A stretch of DNA of 18,578 bases. It comes from Rhodoferax sp. Its GTDB lineage: Bacteria > Pseudomonadota > Gammaproteobacteria > Burkholderiales > Burkholderiaceae_C. A program made the translations under genes and the position numbers. This document shows positions 6,431 to 14,868 of this stretch, piece by piece. Numbering within the stretch: the first letter of the stretch is position 1; every line of letters starts with the position of its first letter. The stretch lies in contig JAIFMA010000069.1 of the NCBI GenBank assembly GCA_020048795.1, forward strand, positions 1 through 18,578, written 5' to 3'. The notes below the pieces were generated by a model. The model saw only the letters and a program-made list of their open reading frames with translations, ran no database searches and was not told the origin of the DNA.

Positions 6431-6784
6431 TTCACGGACTCGCCAATGCAGGCACGCCGCTGTACCGTCTGAGGTATCGGGCAATTCAGGCCAATCGACT
6501 TGCAGCCAAAGTCGCTTGGGACGTTACCGGTGAATGATGAGGTGTGACTTGGACAGGCCGGGCATTTGCAGTGCCTCCCTGGGGCTATAAGTACATAACT
6601 TACGGATGTCTTCGACCATCCATCTTCATGAACAATTCAGCAGCGCGTTCTTGACCCGTGGCACGTCAGCACTGCGTGCCGAAGCCTGGAGGATACAGCC
6701 TGTGTTGCAGTCGCAGGAGGCAAGTGTTAAAAAAGGATGGCACCGTGCTACCGCCGTGAACGCATCCTTATCCAGGCATCGCCG
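6431..6784. other. Gene-poor spacer between the broken ATPase gene and ackA
   Basis: About 350 bp without a supportable gene. It contains the ackA terminator (6730-6769). The rest shows no convincing open frame: a plus frame from 6606 runs into the ackA antisense and lacks family features. Base composition is mixed, and the stretch may be eroded remains of longer sequence next to the broken ATPase gene. Confidence 0.5.
6730..6769 (-). terminator. Probable rho-independent terminator of ackA
   Basis: On the minus strand AAGGATG (6769-6763) pairs with CATCCTT (6739-6733) and is followed by further T residues. The loop of about 23 nt is GC-rich and can form inner pairing. It begins 15 bp after the ackA stop, as expected for the end of the acetate operon. 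Confidence 0.6.
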
Positions 6785-7969
6785 TCAGACGGCAATCAGT
6801 CGGGCGGCCTCGCGTGCGGCCACCACACCCTCGTCGGTGGGTACCACCCAGACCTCGACCTTGCTGTTGGGAGAATGAATGGACATCACAGTCACCCCAG
6901 TCGCCTGGGCATTGCGCTGCGGATCAATGTCAACACCGATCCAGGCCAGCTTTTGCCCAAGCTGCTCCCGCAAAAAGACATCGTGCTCACCAATACCGCC
7001 ACTGAAGGCCAGCACATCGAGTCCCTGCATACAGGCCACCAGCGCCCCACTTTCACGAATCACCCGATAGGCAAACATATCTGTTGCCAGTTTGGCACCA
7101 GCACTAGGGTCAGAACGAAGGCGCCGCATGTCGGCCGATGTCCCCGAGACACCCAGCAAACCGCTTTGTTTGTACAACAACTTTTGCAGGCGTGCGTGGT
7201 CCCAGCCTTGCTCCAGCAAATACAGCAGCACCCCGGCATCGAGTGAGCCAGTGCGCGTGCCCATCATCAGTCCGTCCAGTGCCGAGAAACCCATGGTCGT
7301 GGCGCAGCTTTTGCCGCCCACAGCAGCACACAAACTGGCACCGTTGCCCAAATGCGCCATCAATACCCGACCGGTGGCGCGCGCAGTGTGCTCCAGCAAG
7401 GTGCCCATCACATACTGGTAGGACAGTCCGTGAAAACCATAGCGCCGCAGTCCTTGCTGGTACAGATCCTCCGGTAAGGCAAAGCGGTAATCCACCTCGG
7501 GGAGCGTGGCATGAAAGGCCGTATCGAAACAAGCCACCTGTGGTATGCCGGCGAAGGCCTGACGAAAGGCTCGAATGCCTTCAAGATTGTGCGGTTGATG
7601 CAAAGGAGCCAACGAGTTGAGTCGTGTCAGCTGCGCCAGCACCTCGTCGGTCACGATCACACTGGCACGGTACAACTCGGCCCCATGCACCACCCGATGC
7701 GCCACCGCATCAATCACCGGCACATCCGCCAAACCGGCAATCAGATCACGCAAACTCAGCAGGGCCTGGGCGAAGACCTGCTCAGACCCCAGACTCAGCT
7801 GCCTCACATGGTTCTGCGCCTGATAGGTCCAGCGCATCTCCGGTGCCCCTGCGGGCTCCAGCCCCTCGATATTGCCCGACAAAATCTGGGGTTGAACCTC
7901 ACGACCCAGCAAGGGGTAGAGCGAAAACTTGAGCGAGGAAGAACCCGCGTTGACTGAAAGAATAGCCAT
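6785..7969 (-). CDS. ackA: Acetate kinase
   Basis: A 394-residue protein, normal length for the family, with all the acetokinase signatures: NAGSSSLKF (7-15), HRVVHG (91-96), FDTAFH with catalytic Asp149 (148-153), RRYGFHG (175-181), HLGNGAS (206-212) and GTRTGSLD (237-244). It interconverts acetate plus ATP with acetyl phosphate plus ADP in the cytoplasm. The ATG at 7969 is chosen over the longer open frame because it starts the conserved MAILSVNAGSSS and is preceded by AGGGG at about 8 bp. It follows the MaoC-Pta gene by 10 bp, so the two steps of the acetyl-CoA/acetate route are co-expressed. A terminator follows. Confidence 0.97.
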   Translation of the reverse strand: MAILSVNAGSSSLKFSLYPLLGREVQPQILSGNIEGLEPAGAPEMRWTYQAQNHVRQLSLGSEQVFAQALLSLRDLIAGLADVPVIDAVAHRVVHGAELYRASVIVTDEVLAQLTRLNSLAPLHQPHNLEGIRAFRQAFAGIPQVACFDTAFHATLPEVDYRFALPEDLYQQGLRRYGFHGLSYQYVMGTLLEHTARATGRVLMAHLGNGASLCAAVGGKSCATTMGFSALDGLMMGTRTGSLDAGVLLYLLEQGWDHARLQKLLYKQSGLLGVSGTSADMRRLRSDPSAGAKLATDMFAYRVIRESGALVACMQGLDVLAFSGGIGEHDVFLREQLGQKLAWIGVDIDPQRNAQATGVTVMSIHSPNSKVEVWVVPTDEGVVAAREAARLIAV

Positions 7970-7979
7970 TTCTAACCCC

Positions 7980-9401
7980 TTACCAAACCACGCGCGGGTG
8001 ACTGCGGCGGGCATTGTGCGCCACCAGCAAACCCAGCAAAGCCGATGCCACCCGGTTGGACGGCCCCTCGGCACGACTGGTCAGGGCAATCGGCACGCGC
8101 GCGCCCAGCACCAAGCCAGATCCACTGGCACCCGCTAGGTATTCGAGCTGTTTGGCCAGCATATTGCCGCTCTCCAGGTCTGGTACCGCCATGATGTCGG
8201 CATGGCCCGCCACCTCAGACTTGATATGCTTGATTTGCGCAGCATGCATCGAAATGGCGTTGTCAAAAGCCAGCGGACCGTCCAGTATGCCGCCGGTGAT
8301 CTGGCCACGCTCCGCCATTTTGCACATCGCTGCAGCGTCGAGGGTGGACGGAATATTCGGATTCACGGTTTCCACCGCCGACAAAATCGCCACCTTGGGC
8401 GCAGCCACACCCAAGATACGGGCGAAGTCAATCGCGTTCTGAATGATGTCCACCTTCTCTGGCAAAGTGGGCCGGATATTGAGCGCCGCGTCGGTAATCA
8501 ACAGGGGTTTGTGGTACAGCGGCACGTCAAAACGAAACACATGGGACATGCGCCGACCGGTGCGCAATACCGCTTTGGACAGTACCGCATGGATCAACTC
8601 ATCTGTGTGCAGACTGCCCTTCATCAGCATTTCAACATCACCGTTGGCAGCCAGATCGGCGGCCCTCTCGGCGGCTGCATGACTGTGCGGCTCCGAGATG
8701 ATCTCGGCACCGGTCAGATCAATATTAAATTCAGCGGCGACATGGCGAATGCGGGTTTCCGGGCCAATCAGCACCGGCACGATCAAGCCATAACGGGCTG
8801 AATCCATGGCTCCGCTGAGCGAGCCCTCGTCACAAGGATGCACCACCGCGCAACGCACAGCGTCGAGGTTATTGCTCATCGCCAGCAATTCGTTGAAGCG
8901 TGCTTGCGGGTCAGAAATTTGAATGCGGGGTGCCACCACCCGGGGCAAACGAACCTTGATGGTCGGAGCCAAAACCCTGGCAGTTCCACTCAAGACACAA
9001 TGGCCTTTCTGATTGACCACCTGGCAATCGAGCTCCACGCTGTTGGTAGCCGGATTGCGCGAGGTCACCGTCACTGTGACGGTCAGGGTGTCACCGACCC
9101 GCACCGGTTTGACAAAGTGCAGCGCCTGGTCCTGGTAAATCGTGCCAGGCCCTGGAAACTGGGTTCCCAACAAGGCTGAAATCAAGGCACCACTCCACAT
9201 CCCATGGGCAATGACACCATGAAACAGGGTGTCGTTGGCATATTCGGGGTCCAGATGCGCCGGGTTGGTGTCTCCAGATACTGCAGCAAATGCTTCGATA
9301 TCGGCCAGCGTCAAGGAGCGCAACATGCGTGCGCTTTGACCAATCGATATTTCGTCAAAGGTGTAGTTTTCGATCAGTTCGGTATCCAGGGGAAGATTCA
9401 T
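7980..9401 (-). CDS. Bifunctional MaoC-type enoyl-CoA hydratase / phosphate acetyltransferase
   Basis: A 473-residue two-domain protein. Residues about 10-150 form a MaoC/R-hydratase domain with SGDTNPAHLDP (42-52), containing the catalytic Asp44 and His49, and FHGVIAHGM. Residues about 170-465 form a PTA/PTB phosphotransacylase domain, ending with the typical SGSGLVLGARVPIALTSRA region. The fusion is a known annotation type in proteobacteria ('bifunctional enoyl-CoA hydratase/phosphate acetyltransferase'). With ackA 10 bp downstream it should give acyl-CoA to acyl phosphate to carboxylate plus ATP. The hydratase half may link this to beta-oxidation or polyhydroxyalkanoate intermediates (inference). 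No strong Shine-Dalgarno is seen before the ATG. A small hypothetical gene lies 41 bp upstream on the same strand. Confidence 0.93.
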   Translation of the reverse strand: MNLPLDTELIENYTFDEISIGQSARMLRSLTLADIEAFAAVSGDTNPAHLDPEYANDTLFHGVIAHGMWSGALISALLGTQFPGPGTIYQDQALHFVKPVRVGDTLTVTVTVTSRNPATNSVELDCQVVNQKGHCVLSGTARVLAPTIKVRLPRVVAPRIQISDPQARFNELLAMSNNLDAVRCAVVHPCDEGSLSGAMDSARYGLIVPVLIGPETRIRHVAAEFNIDLTGAEIISEPHSHAAAERAADLAANGDVEMLMKGSLHTDELIHAVLSKAVLRTGRRMSHVFRFDVPLYHKPLLITDAALNIRPTLPEKVDIIQNAIDFARILGVAAPKVAILSAVETVNPNIPSTLDAAAMCKMAERGQITGGILDGPLAFDNAISMHAAQIKHIKSEVAGHADIMAVPDLESGNMLAKQLEYLAGASGSGLVLGARVPIALTSRAEGPSNRVASALLGLLVAHNARRSHPRVVW

Positions 9402-9442
9402 ATCGTTTCAGATCAAGTCAAAAAATAGGGAACCCCGACACC

Positions 9443-9856
9443 TCAGGATGCATTGAAAAAATCATCCAGGCCCAAGCCGTCCGCACCCGGTTTGAAACCA
9501 CGCCGTACCAGATGATCCTCGGCATCGACCAGTATCTGGCGGGTTACCGCCAGGCCGTTGTCGTTGACACTGACGGTTTCCATGTGGTAGCGAAGGACCA
9601 ACAGGCCGCGCAGCTCTTCACGTTGATGGGCCACCCGCCGGTCTCCCGATGAACCTGAATAGCTGGACTGTCCTTCCGGGCGGGATGCCCTGCGCTCATG
9701 CGCAACCTGTGGCACTTGCGGCTGCTGCATCAGCTTTTCGACGCTCGCCCGATCATCGAGCGACACGCCCAGCCCAATCGCCAACCGCACAATACGGGCA
9801 TTCAGCGCCTCCAGGGACGAACCGAGACGCTGCGACACATCGTCATTGATCTGCAT
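9443..9856 (-). CDS. Hypothetical protein at the head of the MaoC-Pta/ackA operon
   Basis: A 137-residue soluble, mostly helical protein beginning MQINDDVSQRLGSSLEALNA and ending in GLGLDDFFNAS. I do not recognise a named domain. The ATG at 9856 is preferred over one nine codons upstream because GAGGT lies 5 bp before it. A polar, low-complexity middle (residues about 45-75, rich in Gln, Arg, Ser and Gly) separates two helical regions. It stands 41 bp before the MaoC-Pta gene and is probably first in that operon. Small helical proteins next to acyl-CoA/PHA enzymes are sometimes granule-associated or regulatory, but nothing in the sequence proves either. Confidence 0.75.
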   Translation of the reverse strand: MQINDDVSQRLGSSLEALNARIVRLAIGLGVSLDDRASVEKLMQQPQVPQVAHERRASRPEGQSSYSGSSGDRRVAHQREELRGLLVLRYHMETVSVNDNGLAVTRQILVDAEDHLVRRGFKPGADGLGLDDFFNAS

Positions 9857-9889
9857 AACATACCTCGACAAATATTCGGACACACGGAA

Positions 9890-9904
9890 CCGATCAGAAA
9901 TCGG
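9890..9904. promoter_or_regulatory. Inverted repeat in the leader of the acetate operon
   Basis: CCGAT (9890-9894) and ATCGG (9900-9904) flank a 5-bp spacer, about 34 bp upstream of the first start codon. It could be a hairpin in the leader or an operator arm pair. It is short, so weak on its own. Confidence 0.25.
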
Positions 9905-9939
9905 CTGGTAAACAGGGCAACCTGAGGGAAGACAATTTT

Positions 9940-9951
9940 AGGGTAAACCCT
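9940..9951. promoter_or_regulatory. Palindromic candidate operator upstream of the acetate operon
   Basis: AGGGTAAACCCT is an almost perfect palindrome (arms AGGGT/ACCCT) in an AT-rich setting about 85 bp upstream of the first gene of the hypothetical-pta-ackA operon. Size and placement suit binding of a dimeric repressor or activator. I cannot name the regulator. Confidence 0.4.
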
Positions 9952-9991
9952 TGTTTTCCCGAATTCATCACCCACGGATCGTGCCAATGGA

Positions 9992-10021
9992 CAAAAAAAA
10001 CCCGCCGAAGCGGGTTCTTTT
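9992..10021 (-). terminator. Rho-independent terminator of ompA
   Basis: AACCCGC (9999-10005) pairs perfectly with GCGGGTT (10010-10016) around a 4-base loop that reads TTCG on the minus strand. Eight T residues follow in the minus direction, so it ends transcripts of the OmpA-like gene, whose stop is about 30 bp away. A shorter T run on the other side could give weak bidirectional activity. Confidence 0.95.
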
Positions 10022-10050
10022 TGACGAGCCCCACGGGCTATCCCAAACAA

Positions 10051-10686
10051 TTATTTGGCGCGAGTACCAACCACCTCGATTTCCACGCGGCGGTTCTTGG
10101 CACGGCCCTCACCGGTCTTGTTGTCAGCAACAGGTTGCTTCTCGCCCTTGCCTTCGGTATAGACACGGTTTTTCTCGATGCCCTTGGACACCAGATAAGC
10201 CTTGACGGCTTCCGAGCGCTTCACAGACAGCTTCTGGTTGTAAGCGTCAGAACCGACTGAATCGGTGTGGCCCACAGCGATGATGACCTCAAGGTTGATG
10301 CCCTTGACCTTGCCAACCAGGTCGTCCAGCTTGGCTTTGCCTTCAGGCTTCAGAACGGCTTTGTTGAAATCAAAGAAGGCATCAGCAGCGTAAGTAACCT
10401 TGGTCGCTGCCACGGGTGCCGGTGCCGGTGCCGGCGCTGGTGCCGGCGGTGTCGGTTTCACCACGGGAGGTGCCGGCGGAGCGGGAGGAGGCGCAACGAT
10501 GGCACCGTCACAGCCAACGGCGGCCGTTGCCGGTGTCCAGTAGGCATCACGCCAGCACAATTCATTGGTGCCATTTTTCCAGACGGTGCCGTCTGATGCA
10601 CGCCAGTTGTCAATGCTCTGAGCGCTTGCAGTGGTTGCGAGAGCTGCGGTAGCGATCAGCATCGCCAGTTTGTTCAATTTTTTCAT
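10051..10686 (-). CDS. OmpA family outer membrane / peptidoglycan-binding protein
   Basis: A 211-residue protein: signal peptide MKKLNKLAMLIATAALATTASA (residues 1-22), a short N-terminal segment with a Cys pair (44 and 59), a Pro/Ala-rich linker (about 65-95), and a C-terminal OmpA-like domain with FFDFNKAVLKPEG, GHTDSVGSDAYN (139-150) and LSVKRSEAV. The C-terminal domain binds meso-diaminopimelate in peptidoglycan. There is no eight-stranded barrel as in E. coli OmpA, so this is the short periplasmic form common in Burkholderiales. The start at 10686 is set by the signal peptide and by AGGAG just upstream; the frame stays open further but is not conserved-looking. A strong terminator follows. 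It diverges from gyrA. Confidence 0.92.
   Translation of the reverse strand: MKKLNKLAMLIATAALATTASAQSIDNWRASDGTVWKNGTNELCWRDAYWTPATAAVGCDGAIVAPPPAPPAPPVVKPTPPAPAPAPAPAPVAATKVTYAADAFFDFNKAVLKPEGKAKLDDLVGKVKGINLEVIIAVGHTDSVGSDAYNQKLSVKRSEAVKAYLVSKGIEKNRVYTEGKGEKQPVADNKTGEGRAKNRRVEIEVVGTRAK
10411..10446. repeat. Imperfect hexanucleotide repeat encoding the Pro-Ala linker of the OmpA-like protein
   Basis: Near-perfect runs of GGTGCC with GGCGCT variants code for the alternating Ala-Pro linker on the minus strand. Such in-frame 6-bp units can gain or lose copies without breaking the gene, so linker length may vary among strains. Confidence 0.6.
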
Positions 10687-10932
10687 GGTTCTCCTAGAAG
10701 AAAGAGCCGCAGCAGCGCGGCGTTGGTGAAATGGACGCCCAAGATGCCTATCACATTGAGCGCTGAGGTGATTGTGCCACATAGATTTTCGGTAAAAACG
10801 ATCCAATGCGGCCAAAACTGGTGCACCTAGCGGACGCACTCACAATTTGCCGCCAGCGTTGCGAAGGCGCCACAAAACCGCAGCATAAAATCGGCGATCT
10901 AACCTGATCTTGCTTTGCCTCAAGCTTTCCCC
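10687..10932. other. Divergent spacer between ompA and gyrA
   Basis: Holds both promoters. For the OmpA-like gene a possible sigma-70 pair on the minus strand is TTGGAT, 17 bp, TATGTG, around 10780-10810. For gyrA an AT-rich CATAAAAT lies near 10883-10890, but no matching -35 at ideal spacing is clear. No structural RNA or open frame is supported. Confidence 0.35.
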
Positions 10933-13578
10933 ATGACCCAGTTCGCCAAAGAAACTCTGCCCACCAGCCTTGCGGATGAAATGCGCCGCAGCTATCTGGA
11001 TTACGCCATGAGTGTGATCGTCGGGCGGGCCTTGCCCGATGCGCGAGACGGTTTGAAGCCAGTGCACCGGCGCGTTTTGTTCGCCATGCACGAGCTCAGC
11101 AACGACTGGAACAAAGCCTACAAGAAGTCTGCCCGTATCGTCGGTGATGTGATTGGCAAGTATCACCCGCACGGCGACCAGTCGGTGTACGACACCATTG
11201 TTCGCATGGCGCAGGATTTTTCCATGCGCCACATGCTGGTCGATGGCCAGGGCAATTTCGGCTCGGTCGACGGCGACAACGCGGCTGCCATGCGTTACAC
11301 CGAAATCCGGCTGGCCAAGATCGCCCACGAGTTGCTGGCTGACCTGGACAAGGAAACTGTTGATTTCGGCCCAAATTACGATGGCTCCGAAAAGGAGCCT
11401 CTGGTGCTGCCTACTCGGCTGCCAAACTTGCTGGTCAACGGCTCAGGCGGTATCGCGGTCGGCATGGCCACCAATATACCGCCGCACAACCTCAACGAGG
11501 TGGTGGATGCCTGCCTGCATCTGCTGAAAAACCCCGAGGCCAGCATTGACGAGCTGATGGAGATCATCCCGGCACCTGACTTCCCCACCGCCGGCATCAT
11601 TTACGGCATCAACGGTGTCAAAGACGGTTATCGCACCGGGCGCGGGCGGGTGGTCATGCGTGCCAAGTGCCATTTCGAGGACATCGACCGTGGCCAGCGC
11701 CAGGCCATCATCGTTGATGAGCTGCCCTACCAGGTCAACAAAAAGACCTTGCAAGAGCGCATGGCCGAGCTGGTGCATGAGAAAAAGATCGAGGGCATCA
11801 GCCACATCCAGGACGAGTCCGACAAGTCTGGCATGCGCCTGGTGATCGAACTCAAGCGCGGCGAAGTGCCCGAAGTAGTGCTGAACAACCTGTACAAACA
11901 AACGCAATTGCAGGACACCTTTGGCATGAACATGGTGGCACTGATCAACGGCCAGCCCAAGCTGTGCAACCTGAAAGACCTGATCGAGGTCTTTTTGCAG
12001 CACCGCCGTGAGGTGGTGACCCGGCGCACGGTGTTTGAGCTGCGCAAGGCCCGCGAACGCGGTCATGTGCTCGAAGGGCTGGCGGTAGCGCTGGCCAATA
12101 TTGACGAGTTCATCCGCATCATTCGTGAATCACCCACACCGCCGGTGGCCCGCGCCGAACTGATGACACGCGCCTGGGACAGCCAGCTGGTGCGCGAAAT
12201 GCTCACCCGCACCCGTGCCGATGGCGGCGTGGTGAATGCCGACGACTACCGGCCTGATGGGCTGGAGCGCGAATTCGGCATGGGCAAGGACGGCCTGTAC
12301 CGCCTGTCAGAAACCCAGGCGCAAGAAATTTTGCAGATGCGCCTGCAACGCCTGACCGGACTGGAGCAAGACAAGATCGTGGCCGAGTACAAGGAAGTGA
12401 TGGCCATCATCGACGATCTGCTGGACATTCTGGCGCGCCCGGAGCGTGTCTCGATCATCATCAGGGACGAGCTTTCCGCCATCAAGACCGAATTTGGCCT
12501 GACCAAAATTGGCGCACGGCGCAGCCTGGTGGAGCATTCGTCCTTCGATCTGTCCACCGAAGACCTGATCACACCCACCGACATGGTGGTCACCTTGAGC
12601 CACAGCGGCTACGTCAAGAGTCAGCCTTTGAGCGAATACCGCTCACAACGACGCGGCGGCCGTGGCAAACAGGCCACCGCCACCAAAGAAGACGACTGGG
12701 TCGATCAGTTGTTCATTGCCAACACGCATGACTACCTGCTGTGCTTCAGCAACCGGGGCCGCATGTACTGGCTGAAGGTCTGGGAAGTACCGCAAGGTTC
12801 GCGCGGCTCACGCGGGCGCCCGATCGTGAACATGTTTCCGCTGCAAGAGGGCGAAAAGGTCACGGTGGTGCTGGCGCTCACCGGTGAAAAACGCAGCTTC
12901 CCGGCCGACCAGTATGTGTTCATGAGCACCAGCATGGGCACGGTGAAAAAGACCGCGCTCGACGAATTCAGCAACCCGCGCAAGGCCGGCATCATCGCCG
13001 TTGACCTGGACGAGGGTGACTTTTTGATTGGCGCTGCGCTGACTGACGGCAAACATGACGTGATGCTGTTCAGTGATGGCGGCAAGGCGGTGCGCTTTGA
13101 TGAAAACGATGTGCGCCCGATGGGCCGCCAGGCGCGGGGCGTGCGCGGCATGATGCTTGACGACGGCCAGGGCGTGATTGCCATGCTGGTGGCCGAAGAT
13201 GAATCACAAAGTGTGCTCACGGCCACCCAAAACGGCTACGGCAAACGCACCAGCATCACCGAATACACCCGCCATGGCCGGGGCACCAAGGGCATGATCG
13301 CCATCCAGCAGAGTGAACGCAACGGCAAGGTCGTGGCCGCCACACTGGTGCATGCGGATGACGAAATCATGCTGATCACCGACAAGGGGGTGCTGGTGCG
13401 CACGCGGGTTAGCGAGATTCGTGAACTCGGCCGCGCCACCCAGGGTGTCACGCTGATCGGGCTGGACGAAGGCTCACAACTCAGTGGTCTGCAGCGCATT
13501 GTCGAAAACGATGCCATTCCGGTGGCCGACAACACGGGTGAAGAGGCAACGGACGACAGCCCGGCATCAGATGCCTGA
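10933..13578 (+). CDS. gyrA: DNA gyrase subunit A
   Basis: An 881-residue protein from the ATG at 10933 (a TTG six codons earlier extends the frame but lacks support). The breakage-reunion domain has the catalytic Tyr122 in AAAMRYTEIRL and, numbering exactly as in E. coli, a quinolone-pocket motif HPHGDQSVYD with Gln83, Ser84 and Asp87. The GyrA box QRRGGRGKQ (572-580) opens the C-terminal DNA-wrapping beta-pinwheel, and an acidic tail ends the protein. GyrA with GyrB introduces negative supercoils using ATP. serC follows 69 bp after the stop, the spacer being filled by a dispersed repeat. Gene order with serC-pheA-tyrA-aroA is conserved in Burkholderiales. Confidence 0.98.
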   Translation: MTQFAKETLPTSLADEMRRSYLDYAMSVIVGRALPDARDGLKPVHRRVLFAMHELSNDWNKAYKKSARIVGDVIGKYHPHGDQSVYDTIVRMAQDFSMRHMLVDGQGNFGSVDGDNAAAMRYTEIRLAKIAHELLADLDKETVDFGPNYDGSEKEPLVLPTRLPNLLVNGSGGIAVGMATNIPPHNLNEVVDACLHLLKNPEASIDELMEIIPAPDFPTAGIIYGINGVKDGYRTGRGRVVMRAKCHFEDIDRGQRQAIIVDELPYQVNKKTLQERMAELVHEKKIEGISHIQDESDKSGMRLVIELKRGEVPEVVLNNLYKQTQLQDTFGMNMVALINGQPKLCNLKDLIEVFLQHRREVVTRRTVFELRKARERGHVLEGLAVALANIDEFIRIIRESPTPPVARAELMTRAWDSQLVREMLTRTRADGGVVNADDYRPDGLEREFGMGKDGLYRLSETQAQEILQMRLQRLTGLEQDKIVAEYKEVMAIIDDLLDILARPERVSIIIRDELSAIKTEFGLTKIGARRSLVEHSSFDLSTEDLITPTDMVVTLSHSGYVKSQPLSEYRSQRRGGRGKQATATKEDDWVDQLFIANTHDYLLCFSNRGRMYWLKVWEVPQGSRGSRGRPIVNMFPLQEGEKVTVVLALTGEKRSFPADQYVFMSTSMGTVKKTALDEFSNPRKAGIIAVDLDEGDFLIGAALTDGKHDVMLFSDGGKAVRFDENDVRPMGRQARGVRGMMLDDGQGVIAMLVAEDESQSVLTATQNGYGKRTSITEYTRHGRGTKGMIAIQQSERNGKVVAATLVHADDEIMLITDKGVLVRTRVSEIRELGRATQGVTLIGLDEGSQLSGLQRIVENDAIPVADNTGEEATDDSPASDA

Positions 13579-13579
13579 C

Positions 13580-13635
13580 ACTATTATTTGGATAGCTGCC
13601 AGCGCAATATCAACAAGGGCTAGCGCCTTATTTTT
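13580..13635 (+). repeat. 56-bp dispersed repeat, copy C (gyrA-serC spacer)
   Basis: Starts one base after the gyrA stop codon and ends 12 bp before the serC ATG, so it makes up nearly all of the 69-bp spacer. It reads ACTATTATTTGG then ATAGCTGCCAGCGCAA and so on, aligning gap-free with the other three copies. It contains an imperfect inverted repeat (AGCGC near 13601 versus GGGCT near 13618). Confidence 0.8.
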
Positions 13636-13647
13636 CATAAATTTTTC

Positions 13648-14739
13648 ATGAACCGTCCGTATAACTTTTCTGCCGGCCCGGCCGCCATGCCCGACGAAGT
13701 GTTGCAGCAAGCTGCGGCAGAAATGCTCGATTGGCACGGCAGCGGCATGGGCGTGATGGAAATGAGCCATCGGGGCAAGGAATTTGGCCAGATTTACCAA
13801 GAGGCCCAGGCCGACCTGCGCGAACTGCTGGCGCTGCCTGCCCACTTCAAACTGCTGTTCATGCAAGGCGGCGGTTTGGCCGAAAACGCCATCGTGCCAC
13901 TGAACCTGTCGCGTGGTGAAACCGCAGACTTTGTCGTCACCGGCAGTTGGAGCCAAAAGTCAGCCCAGGAGGCGGCGCGCTATTGCCCGGCACATGTGGC
14001 CGCCAGCACCCAGGCCAGCGGCTTTACCAGCTTGCCCAACCCGGCCACTTGGCAACTCAGCGACCAACCGGCATACGTGCATATCTGCAGCAACGAAACC
14101 ATCAACGGGGTCGAGTACCACGCCTTGCCTGATCTGAAAGCGCTGGGCTGCGATGCGCCGTTGGTGGTGGATTTTTCGTCCCACGTCGCCTCACGCCCGG
14201 TGGACTGGTCAAAAGTTGGCCTGGCCTTTGGCGGCGCGCAGAAAAACCTGGGCCCGGCCGGGCTGACGCTGGTGGTGGTGCGTGACGACTTGCTCGATCG
14301 CGCGCTGCCGATTTGCCCCAGTGCCCTGAATTACAAGACCGTGGCCAACAACGAGTCGATGTACAACACCCCGCCGACCTACTCAATTTACATCGCCGGA
14401 CTGGTGTTCAAGTGGCTCAAGCGCCAGGGCGGTATTGCGGCCGTTGAGGCCAACAACATCGCCAAGGCGACGCTGCTTTACGCTGCCATCGACAAATCCA
14501 ATCTTTACCTTAACCGGGTTGAGAAATCAGTGCGCTCGCGCATGAACGTGCCGTTTTACTTGCGTGACGAAAGCCTCAACGATGCTTTTCTGGCCGGTGC
14601 GCGCAGTGCCGGGCTGCTGCAGCTCAAGGGCCACAAGTCGGTCGGCGGCATGCGCGCCAGCATCTACAACGCCATTCCACTTGAAGGCGTGCAGGCGCTG
14701 GTGGGCTTTATGCAGAGCTTTGAAGCGCAGCACGCTTGA
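13648..14739 (+). CDS. serC: Phosphoserine aminotransferase
   Basis: A 363-residue class-V aminotransferase, usual length. It begins NFSAGPAAMP, has MEMSHRGKEF (38-47), the VVDFSSH aspartate (175) that contacts the PLP pyridine nitrogen, and GGAQKNLGPAG with the Schiff-base Lys199. It transfers the amino group of glutamate to 3-phosphohydroxypyruvate in serine synthesis and can serve the pyridoxine pathway. The ATG is fixed by the conserved N terminus, but the 12 bp before it (ATAAATTTTTC) carry no Shine-Dalgarno because the dispersed repeat lies directly upstream. Translation may rely on an AT-rich leader. Confidence 0.97.
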   Translation: MNRPYNFSAGPAAMPDEVLQQAAAEMLDWHGSGMGVMEMSHRGKEFGQIYQEAQADLRELLALPAHFKLLFMQGGGLAENAIVPLNLSRGETADFVVTGSWSQKSAQEAARYCPAHVAASTQASGFTSLPNPATWQLSDQPAYVHICSNETINGVEYHALPDLKALGCDAPLVVDFSSHVASRPVDWSKVGLAFGGAQKNLGPAGLTLVVVRDDLLDRALPICPSALNYKTVANNESMYNTPPTYSIYIAGLVFKWLKRQGGIAAVEANNIAKATLLYAAIDKSNLYLNRVEKSVRSRMNVPFYLRDESLNDAFLAGARSAGLLQLKGHKSVGGMRASIYNAIPLEGVQALVGFMQSFEAQHA

Positions 14740-14868
14740 GTCGCTGCCTGGCCGCTTGTCTTTTGCTTGTGGGTTTAGCCGAATGATCCATTTTTTTCAA
14801 AACCAATGCCCATTGAAGCGCCTTGCGTGTGGCCCCCACGTTTCACACTTAATTTTGTAAACACTGTC

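Noticed and set aside
6606..6878. Plus-strand frame of 90 codons in the spacer before ackA
   Set aside because: Runs into the antisense of ackA, has no ribosome binding site, and its composition does not look like a conserved protein.
9655..9700. TAGCTGG near 9660 as a possible fifth copy of the 56-bp repeat
   Set aside because: Only the short TAGCTG block matches; GCGCA and the downstream columns are absent at the expected positions.
11443..12066. Minus-strand open frame of 207 codons inside gyrA
   Set aside because: Shadow of gyrA without recognisable motifs or a ribosome binding site.
14806..14868. Upstream in-frame ATG extending PheA by 21 residues
   Set aside because: The extension is not like known P-proteins; the conserved chorismate mutase start MAKTLPELR begins at 14869.
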